64,000 nt of DNA from Pyropia yezoensis. Lineage: Eukaryota; Rhodophyta; Bangiophyceae; Bangiales; Bangiaceae. The first letter of the stretch is position 1, and the number at the start of each line of letters is the position of its first letter. Under the pieces are notes generated by a model. It was given only the letters and a program-made list of their open reading frames with translations. It searched no databases and was not told where the DNA came from. Location: assembly GCA_009829735.1 (NCBI GenBank), contig CM020619.1:7616375-7680374 (forward strand), read 5' to 3'. A program made the translations under genes and the position numbers. Positions 39,558 to 49,571 of this stretch are shown here, piece after piece.

Positions 39558-41492
39558 ATGGCTGCACTGCCGCGCGAGATGCTTGACGCACTACGGGCCG
39601 CTGGGCGCATGGACGCGGACCTGAACGAGGCTGTCGACGTGCTTGCTGTGCAAGAAGCCGCGGCTGGGCTGGTTGACCTGCGTAAAGGTGATCCTCTCCT
39701 AGACTGGGTAGAGGGGGTGGTGGACCTGCTCGAGGCGCTGGAGCCCGGTGAGAGAGAGGAGTGGGACCACCTGCGTGGCGCTCTGCGCACCTTTTCGTTG
39801 GTCTCGGTGGGAGGTGCGGGGGGGGGGGGGGGGGCTGATGCGTCAGACCTGTTCGACCTGTGTGAGTTGGCCGAATTAGCGACCATTTGTGGGCAGGCAA
39901 ACAGGTGTGCACCGCGTGCACGCGACCTCGTGGGTCGGTTTTTTATGAAGAGCATTGAGCAGGGTGCTTTTTTCCGCGACGTGCGCATGACGCCCGCCCA
40001 CTTTGATGAGTTGGTGGCACTTGCAACGCCGTACTTGCCCGTCGCGACTCGGGGGCCTGCTGCCATTCCCCCTCGGTGGAGGTTCTTCGCTGTTTTGTTT
40101 TGGCTTGCTCAGGGCGGACGGCAGCGAGTGGTGGCGCGCGCGGTCGATGTTGCCGAGTCCACGTTTTGCAAGTTTTGCAACCCCGTGGTGGAGGCGTTAC
40201 GGCGTGCCCTCCCTGCCCCCGCCTGGCCTGACAAGCACGAGCGCAAGAAGATTGGGCTCGACTTCTCGCGGCTCACGGGCGGCAATCACGCTGCGTGGCG
40301 CGGCCTGTACGTACCATATGTGATGCGATTTTGTTTTTCGGTTGCCGAGTGCGCTCGTCCATCCTGCCGTGACGTATGCATGTGTGTACACTCGTACACC
40401 CTGACCTGTGTGGTGTGGGTGGGTTGTGCCTTAGTAGCTGGAGCTAACGACGTTGGGTTTTCGATTTCTTCCTTCCTCTTTGGCCTGCTCTGGTTGTAGG
40501 TGCGGGGCCGTTGACGGTTGTCACACCCCTCTGCTCACACCGTTTGGTGAGCATAAAGAGGATTTCACGGACCGCTATGCGCGTTGCTCCCTCCTCTTCC
40601 TCGCCATCTCTGATACGCGGCTCATTCGGTACTTCGTGGGGGGCTTCCCGGGTCGCGTGGCGACTCAAATGCCTTCAAGGAGCGCTCCTGGTATCGGGCG
40701 ATGCTGGATGCAGGGGACACGCTACCCCCCTTGGAGGATGGAGAATTTATTCTTGGGGATGCTGGATTTGCCTTAGCTGTTTTTTTGGTATGTCAGGTTC
40801 TTACCGGAGAGCACCACATACGGTGGCCATGAGCTTCGACGTGTGGGAGGAGAACGTGCTAGTGGGTATTGAAGACGGGGGGGGGGGGGGCGGTCAGCCC
40901 ATCCCCGCCGCGCGCTTGCGGATGGCGAGGGGGCCCGCCCTCCCCGCCCTCCCCCTCCCATATTGGCTAGACGCCGCACGCCCCTCTGCATAGGCGCCCC
41001 CGCCTCGCCGGGCTATCTGCCTATCTCCAGATGGGGGCGATACCTGTCATGCTGACCGCACTTCTTGTGGAATGTACTCCGCCGTGACCGTTTCGGATCC
41101 CCTTTTTCTTATAGCAGATTACTCCTTTCCGAGAGGCAGACATGCATGGACCCAACGTTGCGTCCATGAGGCGGTTCAACCACCAACACGCGAAAATGCG
41201 GGTCGTGGTTGAAAATGCTTTTGGGCGGTTGAAGGGTAGGTGGCACGTGCTGAGGATGACGTACGCGCACCCTCAACTGGCCGCCAGTGTGCAGGAGGTG
41301 TGCGTTCTGCTCCATAATTTTTTGGAGGAGCGCAACGGAGCGTATGACGGCGAGGCTCTGGAGGCTGATGAAGAGGACCCTTACTCCTCGTCCGTAGCAG
41401 GCACCGAGGACTCCACGTCGGCGGCTGGAGCTCAGCGCCGCATCGAGCTGGTGAACGCGCTGGGGCTGCCGTGGGTGGACGCAGCCACGTAG
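39558..41492 (+). pseudogene. PIF/Harbinger transposase, three exons, one frameshift
   Basis: Exon 1 (39558-40306) has the N-terminal helical region (FFRDVRMTPAHFDELVALA, FWLAQGGRQRVVARAVDVA). A GTACGT...TTGTAG intron (40307-40499) joins RGL to CGAVDGCHTPLLTP, with the first catalytic Asp. Exon 2 continues to FILGDAGFALAVFL (second Asp). A GTATGT...CAG intron (40788-41117) joins it to ITPFRE and exon 3, with the third residue in RVVVENAFGRLKGRW (Glu) and the end at 41492. The frame changes near 40661, where HDS-type sequence (GRV then DSNAFKERSW) needs one more base. Otherwise the splice joins keep the family alignment, so this transposase was spliced and was lost only recently. Confidence 0.82.
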
Positions 41493-42004
41493 CAGATGGC
41501 AGCGGTTGAGGGCGGCCAGTTCTCGGGAAGGGGCGTACTGTGAGGGCTTCCACATAGGAGGTGGGACGATGTGTGGCTGCTACTGTGGGTGAGTGTGGAG
41601 ATCCTTGAGTAAGGGGCGGGGTGTCGCGGCCGCCACTTGGGGGGGGGAGGGGGGAAGGTCATCAGTCCGGGGTGGGGCGCTGGTGGCGTGGTTGTTGTGG
41701 GGGGGGGACTGCACGCCTGGGGCGGGAGGGGGGAGCCGCTTCTATGTTGGTGAGGGGGCGGGAGGACGCTTTCGAGAGAGGGGGACTCCTGTGGGGCCAT
41801 TTTCTCGGTGGGATGGACAGATGCAAGCGCGGGCGGGGGGGTCAGCGTGCGCGTGCATCGAGGGGGTTGTACATCGCTGGGTGCGCGCTTGTCAAGCACG
41901 GCTGATAGTTGGTGGGGGAGAGACCTCCTCTTTCTCATCATAGGCCATTTGTTCTTTTGCAATCAAGAGACAACAGCGCCACGGCTTGAATTCCAGCCAC
42001 CCAC
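41493..42004. other. Tail-to-tail spacer inside the Harbinger element
   Basis: About 510 bases, G-rich, with no supported gene. It lies between the 3' ends of the transposase and the Myb-like gene. Confidence 0.5.
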
Positions 42005-42979
42005 TCACAGCCCACGACGCGCTTTCTCTGCGTACGCGTTCATCATATTCACAAGCGCTTGGCGCACGTCATTGGCCGACGTCCCACCCTCTTCCCCACT
42101 AGTCTGCTCCGCGCGGCGCTTGCTCTCCAGGTATTCGCGGAGGAGTCCCACTGCAGTATCTTTCTTGGCCTTCTTGCGCCCCGGTGAGCTTGCCGCAATC
42201 TCGGCCGCGGTGGCCGTAGCAGAGATGTCGCGTACAGGAGCAGAAGGGCCAGGGGCTAGGGGGCTCTCAGCGCGGACATCCGAGTCGTCTCCCCCACCAC
42301 TAGCCGTGCTTCCCCCATCTCCGTCTGACTTAGGGCCCTCCGCATGGTCTGCAGAGCCAGGAGCGTCGACGGTGGCTTCCGCTAGGCCGCTCACGCCACC
42401 GCTCCGCCTGCTGGCGCCACTGTCCCGGGCGCTCTCGTCTCCGGCCGTGTTGCTCTCGCTGTGGACGCCCCGCGCCCCACCCAGCTCGCCAGAGCGCACC
42501 TGCGCGGCCGCCATGAGGTCGACGGGCTCGCGGACAGTAAGCTGCGTTGACACGTGCGACTTCCTGAACGCCTCCCGGGCGAGGTCAAACAGAATGGCGC
42601 CCCCAAGCTTGATAATGAGGTCCTCACGCTGCGCTGCGCTCATTCCGGTTGACTTTAGCTTCAGACGCGTGTCAGCGTATCGCGTGCGCATGTTCTTGAT
42701 TTTCTTGTCCACTGCCACCGCTTCGGGGGTGCGCGCCAGCGACTGGTCAACGGTGGGAGTCGCGTTGACAAAAGCGTCCAGCATGGCGCCGCCCGCTCGG
42801 CGCTTCATGTCGCCGGTGCGGCTGGCGCGGTATGCCGCCCAGTGGGTGGCCGCCGGAGTGAGGATGCCCACGCACTCGCCGGGAGTAAAGTTCTTGGAGC
42901 GGTTGGTATTGACTGCGCCACCTGCCGCCTTGCGCTTGCGCCCCATGCCGTTCTGGACCGGGCCGCGCTCTGCCTCCAT
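42005..42979 (-). CDS. Harbinger-associated Myb/SANT-like protein (324 aa)
   Basis: From MEAERGPVQNGMGRKRKAAGG the protein has a basic N-terminus. A Myb/SANT-like trihelix follows (about residues 30-130): FTPGECVGILTPAATHW, GGAMLDAFVNATP, DKKIKNMRTRYADTRLKLKS. Next come a Ser/Gly/Asp-rich middle and a C-terminal helix (TAVGLLREYLESKRRAEQ). PIF/Harbinger elements need such a second protein to carry the transposase to the DNA ends and into the nucleus. The frame is open further upstream, but the Met chosen precedes the first conserved residues. It is uninterrupted, unlike the transposase. Confidence 0.7.
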   Translation of the reverse strand: MEAERGPVQNGMGRKRKAAGGAVNTNRSKNFTPGECVGILTPAATHWAAYRASRTGDMKRRAGGAMLDAFVNATPTVDQSLARTPEAVAVDKKIKNMRTRYADTRLKLKSTGMSAAQREDLIIKLGGAILFDLAREAFRKSHVSTQLTVREPVDLMAAAQVRSGELGGARGVHSESNTAGDESARDSGASRRSGGVSGLAEATVDAPGSADHAEGPKSDGDGGSTASGGGDDSDVRAESPLAPGPSAPVRDISATATAAEIAASSPGRKKAKKDTAVGLLREYLESKRRAEQTSGEEGGTSANDVRQALVNMMNAYAEKARRGL

Positions 42980-44359
42980 ACTGCTCTTATGGGATGGACA
43001 CGAAGGGAGACAACAACGGAGGGAGTTGGGGTGCGAGAAGGGGGCGGCGTGGAAGGTAGCAAGGCGTGGGTAGGAGCACGGCGCGGGGCGGGAAGGTACC
43101 ACCCGAAGGCGCATGCAAGAGGGTGTGAGGAGCACGTGAGGCTGTTTATATGGGCCACCGCCCCCCCACAAAGGTGAGGTGCATGTACCCCCAGGAGCGG
43201 CCAACACACGCGCCCCACCGCCGCCCCCACGCACGGCCAAAGTCGATCCTTACCGGGTCAGAGAAAACTGGCGCGCGCGCCACGCATGGCGCGCTCGCCA
43301 CACGCGCCATGTAGGGTGGCGCGCCCGCGGCCGGTTGCGGCGAAGGGCGCAGGACCTTGTGGCTGGCGCGCCACAGGTTGACAAAAAACCAGACGAGAGA
43401 CTGCACATGGGGAGGTGATTAGCTCTCATAAGGACAGTATGTAACTTCCAATAAGTAGGAGTTGCTATCTGAGACGAGTCCTGAGACCCGGCTTAAGCCG
43501 CCCTCTTCCGTGAATCGTCCTCCGGTCTCCGAAGTAAGCATAAGTGTCAAGAACTGCTTACACTGTAGAATGTTCTTCAGATTCTATGCAGTTAGGGAAA
43601 AACAAGCTCGTTAGCTTGCTCTCGAGGAGCCAGATCTAGAGGCGGTGCCAACTCAGAAAAAACAGCCAAAAAAAGAGAATTGCATTGTGTATTTGTACCA
43701 GCCACATGTATCTACAGTACATATGTATTCATGTACAGGGGGGGGAACAAAAGCTTACGGTCACCTGGAGTTTGGGGCGTACCAAATACGCACTTGTTGA
43801 ATCTTTCTTCCTTCCCAGGGCGCGCACGGAGGTAGCAGAAGCCAGTTTTTTGTCTCTATGGGAAGAGGAGACGTCCCTGAGACCCTACACACGTGTATCC
43901 ATGCCTCACTTCTGCGCAGAAGCGGAAAAGCGGTCCATGTATGGCCGCCTAGCGTTTTCTCAAGCGCAGCAGTCTGGGCGGACACCTGGAACGTAGGAGG
44001 ACGCAGGGAGCCAGTCTGACCGCATCGACAGGGTACAGGATATGTGTGTATGCTCCGGAGGAAAAAAGCAGCATTGAGAAGCTCCGCACCCGTTGTCTTT
44101 CGCCTCCTTCAGAGTGTTGTCCACAATCGCTATGTCTGGCACATCACCTCGAGGCGCTCCAGCCGGCCAAACGAAGAAGGGGGAGACACAGCATCCACTC
44201 GAAAGAGACAAGAGCGCCTTCCGACATCTTCCCAGGCCATCCGTATTGCAGCCTTGTCCGACTTCGGCTGTCACAGTCGGAGTGCCTTGCAAGACGTACA
44301 ACTTTGCTCAGAGAAAGAGAGCGAACGACGACCACTGATGACCAAGGCTGTACCTTCTG
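42980..44359. other. Intergenic, right of the Harbinger genes
   Basis: About 1.4 kb. The first 450 bases should be the Myb-like gene's promoter and contain several overlapping GGCGCGCC-like palindromes (43260-43370). From 43440 the sequence is less GC-rich, with short repeats (AAAAAACAGCCAAAAAAAG near 43655; ACATGTATC/ACATATGTAT near 43700). No gene recognised. Confidence 0.5.
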
Positions 44360-44881
44360 ATGCTTCCTTCCGGGGCCGGCCGCCCTCTGGCAGCCATCCT
44401 CGCTGCCGACGCGAATGTGCTGCGCTGCCTGGGCGGTCTTGCCGCCGCGCTGCCACTGCTGCATGGCCACCCCGCGGAGGCGGAAGGGTGGCGGCTGTGG
44501 CTGGTCGCGCTGACCTCCCGGGGCGTCTTATCCGAGCAGGCGTCCGCCGCAGGTGCGGCGGTGCTGCTGCTGGCCGCCTCCGCGACGGTGCTCACCGCCC
44601 CGCCCGACGCAGAGGAAGAGGGTGGAGGTGCCGTTGCGGCTGCCACCACCCTCGTCACACGCCGCTGCCGGACTGTGGCGGCCGAAGAGGCTGCTCGCCG
44701 GCGTGGGGCTGCTGCAAGCGGCGTCGACGCGGCCGATGAAAGTTGGCAATGGGGAGGCTGCTGGTGGGGGAGCGAGCCGGCTAAAGCTGTAGCTTCGGGG
44801 GCGGAGTGGCAGCCGGAGAGTGAACTGCGGCTGCTGTGGATGGGCGACGGCTGCTGGCTGGGGCGTAGCGTCTGTTGGTAG
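44360..44881 (+). CDS. Unassigned Ala/Leu-rich reading frame (173 aa)
   Basis: The first half (PLAAILAADANVLRCLGGLAAALPLLHG ... GWRLWLVALTSRGVLSEQ) looks helical and protein-like. The second half becomes Trp/Gly/Ser-rich and is probably not real coding sequence. It could be a fragment or exon of a host gene. No family recognised and low confidence that it is translated. Confidence 0.2.
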   Translation: MLPSGAGRPLAAILAADANVLRCLGGLAAALPLLHGHPAEAEGWRLWLVALTSRGVLSEQASAAGAAVLLLAASATVLTAPPDAEEEGGGAVAAATTLVTRRCRTVAAEEAARRRGAAASGVDAADESWQWGGCWWGSEPAKAVASGAEWQPESELRLLWMGDGCWLGRSVCW

Positions 44882-45230
44882 GGGGGTGGGCGGTAGATGA
44901 CTAAATAGGGCACGGCGGCTGCTGGACTAGGCGAGGCGGCTGCTGGTGGGGACCGAGCCGCCCCGGGCGGTGATGCGGAAGCCGCTGGGGGAAGGCACCG
45001 GTGCCGGTGCGCGGGCGGGGGCGGCCCGCTGACGGTGAAGCAGGGTGGCTGCACTCGTGAGTGCGCGGAGGGTGCTGTGTGGAGGGCGTCGGCGGCTGGT
45101 GTTAGTCACATCTATAGCGTGACCAGGTCGTATACGCGCTTCGCTGACGATGTACAGTACGTTGACACCGACGCGTTCGCTGTGAGAGCAACTGCAATCT
45201 CTTGTGAACAGTGGTGGGAAACCCCGCTTT
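44882..45230. other. 3' flank of CBP80
   Basis: About 350 bases downstream of the CBP80 stop (which reads leftward). It includes an AT-richer patch near 45110-45200 that may hold the transcript end. No gene seen. Confidence 0.5.
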
Positions 45231-48222
45231 CTACAACACCACGGGCGTCACGTCGGCGGCGGCCGCAGCCGCCGCGTCGGCAAGCGTCGTAGCGAGCGCC
45301 GGGCAGCGCCAGCCGCCCGCCGCTGCCGCGTCGGTGGCCATCTCGGTCAGGATTGCCGCGGCGCCGGCGCCCCCATACGCCCGGCCCAGCTCCTTGAGCG
45401 CCCCGTGCACCCGCCACTGCCACAGCCGCCGCCGCCGCAGCGCACCTTCCGCGTCGGCATCCGACGTTGCGTCGACAGTCGCCGCAGGCGCCGCGCCGTC
45501 GGCGCCGTCGGCGCCATCGCCGCCGTCAGCGCCGTCGGCGGCGGCACCGCCGCCAGCCTCTGCGCCGCCGGTGGGGGTGTCTGTGTCCATGGCCGCCGCC
45601 GCCGCAGGGTCGTCACCCCGGTGGGCCCACTCGGCCATCACCACCCCGGGCGTCTCGTCCAGGGGAAGCGCGTCGACAGCAGGGGGGGAGCTGCCGTCGG
45701 CGGCTGCAGCGGCTCCGCTGCCACCCCCGGCAGCGGCCGCAGAGAGGGTGTTGGCGACGAGCGCCAGCCGCCGGAGCGCCATGTCGAGGAGCCCTCGCAG
45801 CTGCGCGCGCAGCACCGCCGACGACTCGGAGGCGGCCTTGATGCGCGCGCCCGCGGCGGCCGACTCGGCCTCGGTCGCCTGGGCGCCGGCTGCGGCCGCA
45901 GCGAGCGCCTCGGTGCGTGCCGCGTCGAGGCGCGCGGCGGCACGGCAGAGGACATGGCGGAGGGCGTCCCACAGCCAGGAGCGCTCAAACTTGAGTGCCG
46001 CCGCGCAGGCCGACAGCGGCAGCGGCACCGCGCCGCCCAGCGCCTGGGTCGACAGCAGCTGCCGAAGGACCGACGAATAGTCGAGCACCCGCAGGGTGCA
46101 CAACTTGTCCATCACGTACAGTATATGGAGCGGAGAGGCGGCCCAGAAGCGAGCAACCTCACGGGCGAGCGCCCGCTTGGCCGCCACCCCATCATCCGCG
46201 TCGGCCGCAGCCGGCGTGTCGCCATCCCCATTGCCGTCGGCGTCCACGGTGGCCGCCGCGGGGACGCCTGAGCCAGCCAAGTCCTGCAGCAGCTCCACGT
46301 ATCGTTCAGCGACCGTGTCAAAGTGGGACAGTGTCTTGCAGCCAGCGCGCAGCAGCGAGCGGACGAGAGTGACGAGCTGCCACGTGCGCGCGCGTGCCCC
46401 CGTCAACGGCCCGTCCGACGTGGTGGGTAGCCGCGATGCAAGCCACGCTGCCACCTGCGCCGGTGGCAGGTGCCCGCGTCCCGTTACAATCTTCAGCAGG
46501 TGCTCCTGCACCGCCACCGCCGCTTCATCCGACAAAAAATGCGCGTCAGAGGGTGTGGCGGGGGGCGGGAAAAAAAAGCCCATTTCCTTAGGCAGCTCCC
46601 GCTGGATGCGAGCCACGTACGACGCGCGCACGCAGCGCGCAAGGACGTCGCGGCAAAACGTGGCGCGGTGCGGAAACTTGTCCACCATTACCGGATCGGC
46701 GTAGACGGCCCAGTCATCCCAGTTCCACTTGTACCCAAAGTGGGAGAGGTGGTAGGCAAACCACTCGGTGAGGCGGTCAAAGGACTCGGGTGTGAGGGAG
46801 GAGGCCTCCACGAAGAGTGCCTCCACGGCAGCAAGGAGCTTAATAGGCAGCCTCGACTCGCGCGCCTTGCACAGGTCCATAAACACGCACCCATAATAGA
46901 CGGCCGGGGGGGACGGCGACGGCACTGCGAGGAGGCAGCTGAGGACCCCTTCCACCACCGCAGCGTCGACAGTGGACGGCTCCACGCCCGCCAGCACTGA
47001 CGGGAGAGCGAGGAGCCCGGACGCCGCCCGCACGTGAGCAGTCGTAAAGTTGTCTAGGATGTCTGTGACGAGGTCGCCCACCACAAGCAGCTCGGCCGCG
47101 CCAAACGACTCAGCCGGGGGCTTGGCAGCGTCGTCGCCCGCCGCCGCCTCCACCTCCATGTCCTTTGACTCCCCCGCCGCGCCATCAGCCGCCCCGTCTG
47201 CACCAGCCTCATCCGTCTGGGGCGCCTCCGTCTTGACCCGTTTCCTATCCTGGTGCGTGCCCTCCTCGTCAGTCCGCTTGACGGCGGGCGCTGCCATCTT
47301 GCGCGACAACACCCGCAACATGTGCGCCGGCGGCGCGTACTTGACCAGGCGGCTGTGGCTGGGCACCGAAAAATCTGGCAGCGACACCTCCTGACCCGCC
47401 GACAGCCGAATGTCAAACGCCCCCTGCGCGTGCGCAATCGCCTTGACTTGCCACCGGCCGCCACCACCGGTCGTTGCGGGCGCCCGTAGGGCGGTAAGGG
47501 CGGCGCGGAGCTCGTCCATCCGCCAAGCGCCGAGGGAGCCCTCTGCGACGCGGAGCGCCGCCCAGCCCGATGCGTCCCACGCGCCGAGGAGAGTGTCGCC
47601 CAGGTCGAGGGCGCGCGCCAGCGTATCGGGCGCGCGGTCAGTGAGGAGGTCCGCCGCCCATGGGAGGACCGACAGCGCCACGTCAGCCAGCTCCCAGGCG
47701 CGGGCGTGGATCACGCGGGTGCCCCCGGCGGTCACGGCGGGCTTGGCCTCGGCCACCCCCGTCGCCGCGTCAATGATCACCCCTGCCCGGGGCAAATCGT
47801 CGACTGCCGCCGTCAGCAGCTGCACCAGCAGCGTTGCAAAGGAGGTGGGCGACACCACCGACGCCAGCGCCAGCTCCGAGAGGTACCGAAGGGCGCGGCG
47901 GGCGCGCCGCGCAGACCCCTCTTTGAGCGCCGCAGTCAGGGCGGCGACGCACCCTCCCGCCAACCGGTGAGCGAGCGTCACCTCAGGGCGCTCCTCGCCG
48001 AGCGTCAGCAGCCCCGCAAGTGTCGCGTAGGTACTCGCCTTGACGGGAAGCTCCAGGCCACAGCGGAGGAGGCCTTCGGCAAGCACCTCCCCTCGGCTGG
48101 ACACGTCATCCCGCAGCGCCTTGGCGCGCGACTCAATGGCCGCCTCCAGGGGAGAGGTGTCAGAGACGCGGTCACCCAGCTGGGCGAGGATGTCGAAAAG
48201 GATGATGCGGTCTTCGTCAGGC
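45231..48222 (-). CDS. NCBP1: Nuclear cap-binding protein subunit 1 (CBP80), large 3' exon (~997 aa)
   Basis: CBP80 is the large subunit of the nuclear cap-binding complex, which binds m7G caps with CBP20 and acts in splicing, export and decay. The exon opens at a good acceptor (TGACCCAG before 48222) with PDEDRIILFDILAQLGDRV. Next come VKASTYATLAGLL (first MIF4G-type helices), YYGCVFMDLCKARESR, FAYHLSHFGYKWNWDDWAVY and CRDVLARCVRASYVARIQRELP, all typical of CBP80. C-terminal helices follow (HILYVMDKLCTLRVLDYS, FERSWLWDALRHVL). The tail is Ala-rich. A short first exon with the start codon must lie right of 48223 and was not located; the first internal Met (48104) is too far in. It probably shares a promoter region with RRP1. 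Confidence 0.88.
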
Positions 48223-49420
48223 CTGGGTCAGCACAACACGCAGGTTACGGGGGGGGGGGGGTGGGATAGAAGGATGGCGGGTGAGGCAGGCGGCGAGAAA
48301 TTCACCCGCACGGGCAGGTCGCGGCGCCGGCCAGAAGGACCCAAACGCCAAGGCGATAAGTGGGACCAGCGGTTGCAATTGCAGGACGCAATCAACCAGG
48401 CGACGCAACCGCCAGCCACCAGGCAAGACAACGATGGAAACGAAAGCAACAAAGAACCAGACGAGAAAAAAACAGAGAAGAGGGAACGCCCCACTGACCA
48501 TGCTCGGCAACGTCAGCAACCCACCCGCGCCGACAGGAAAGAGCAACCACGGTCACCCAGTGGTCCCATTGCACACACACGGGGAGACGCAAGCCACCGC
48601 CGTCGTGTCTGCACCGCCTGGGCATGAGACAGGTGAACAACAACAAGACAGCCAACAAAGCGTCGCTGCCACGTACCGCTGCCGGCGGCCCCGGTCATTG
48701 TCCATTGCGGCCACCACCACCACAAGCGCCTGCCCCGTGAGCCGCTCCGACAGGAAAGGGAGAAAAAAGGAAGGAGGGGGGAAGTAGGCAGGGGTGGGGG
48801 GGGGAAGGGGGGGGGGTCGGGTAGTTGTGGAGGGGTGCCCCGGCCGCCGACCAGCAGACGGGAAGGGGGCGGGGAGCGATGCAGCCGGTCGCAGCGCCAA
48901 GCTGCGCCAAGGGGGCTCGACCGACGCTGGCCGCCAAAGCCGTCACCGGCCAATCCCACGAGCGGGCCGATTCGCTAGCATTAGCCAAAAAGAGGCCCCC
49001 CCCCCCCCCACCACACTCGCTCCGCGGAGGCCTTGTGCCTTGGCCGTCGTCGCCGGATCCACGCTAATCGACCAACGCGTACCAAGACGCAGGACGTACG
49101 CTGTGGCAGAGGCCGCTGCCGCCGTCGTCGTTGGCGACGGAGCTGCTGCTGCTGCAGCTGCTGCTGACGTTTGCTGAGGGCGGTTGGCGTAGACATTGGG
49201 GTGTCCCTCGCCGTGGCCTCCCTCCCTCTTGGCGCTGTCACACCCCCGCAAACGCAGGACAAACGGCCTACGCGCTTCGAGGCCTGTGCACCTGACGCTT
49301 CCACGGCTGCACCCGCCCAACCCCCTAGACTCAAGGCTCAGTTTCCCCTCCCCCCCTCCCTCCTCCCCTCCTCCCCCCACCCCCTCTCTTCCCTGCTGCT
49401 ACCACTGACTGGTCCCCACC
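48223..49420. promoter_or_regulatory. Divergent promoter region CBP80 / RRP1, with the missing first exon of CBP80
   Basis: About 1.2 kb between two genes read outward. It should contain the intron and first exon of CBP80 and both promoters. The immediate 5' side of RRP1 is a long CT-rich stretch (49330-49420) typical of a 5' leader. No TATA box is obvious. Confidence 0.5.
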
Positions 49421-49539
49421 ATGGGCTACGCCACCCGCAGCGCCACGGCGCCGCCCAAACCACCCCCTTCCGCCGAGGCGCCGTCCCCCCCCCCGGACCC
49501 CCGCGCCGGCCCGGCGGTCGGCAGCGACGCCAGCCAAGC

Positions 49540-49571
<32 letters not shown>

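Larger units (their letters stand above)
39110..43480. mobile_element. PIF/Harbinger-type DNA transposon (ends approximate)
   Basis: It carries the two genes of PIF/Harbinger elements: a DDE_4-type nuclease (+, 39558-41492) and a Myb/SANT-like DNA-binding protein (-, 42005-42979), placed tail to tail. The ends are not resolved. A motif ATCTGAGACG followed by GAGACCCG occurs near 39113 and again near 43467, and the left copy also has its inverse CGTCTCAGAT. These may mark the terminal regions. No 3-bp target duplication could be fixed. Confidence 0.7.

Noticed and set aside
38898-43290. CTGGCGCGCGCGCCA palindromes at 38898 and 43268 as ends of one element
   Set aside because: Short CG palindromes are expected at this base composition and the flanking bases do not match.
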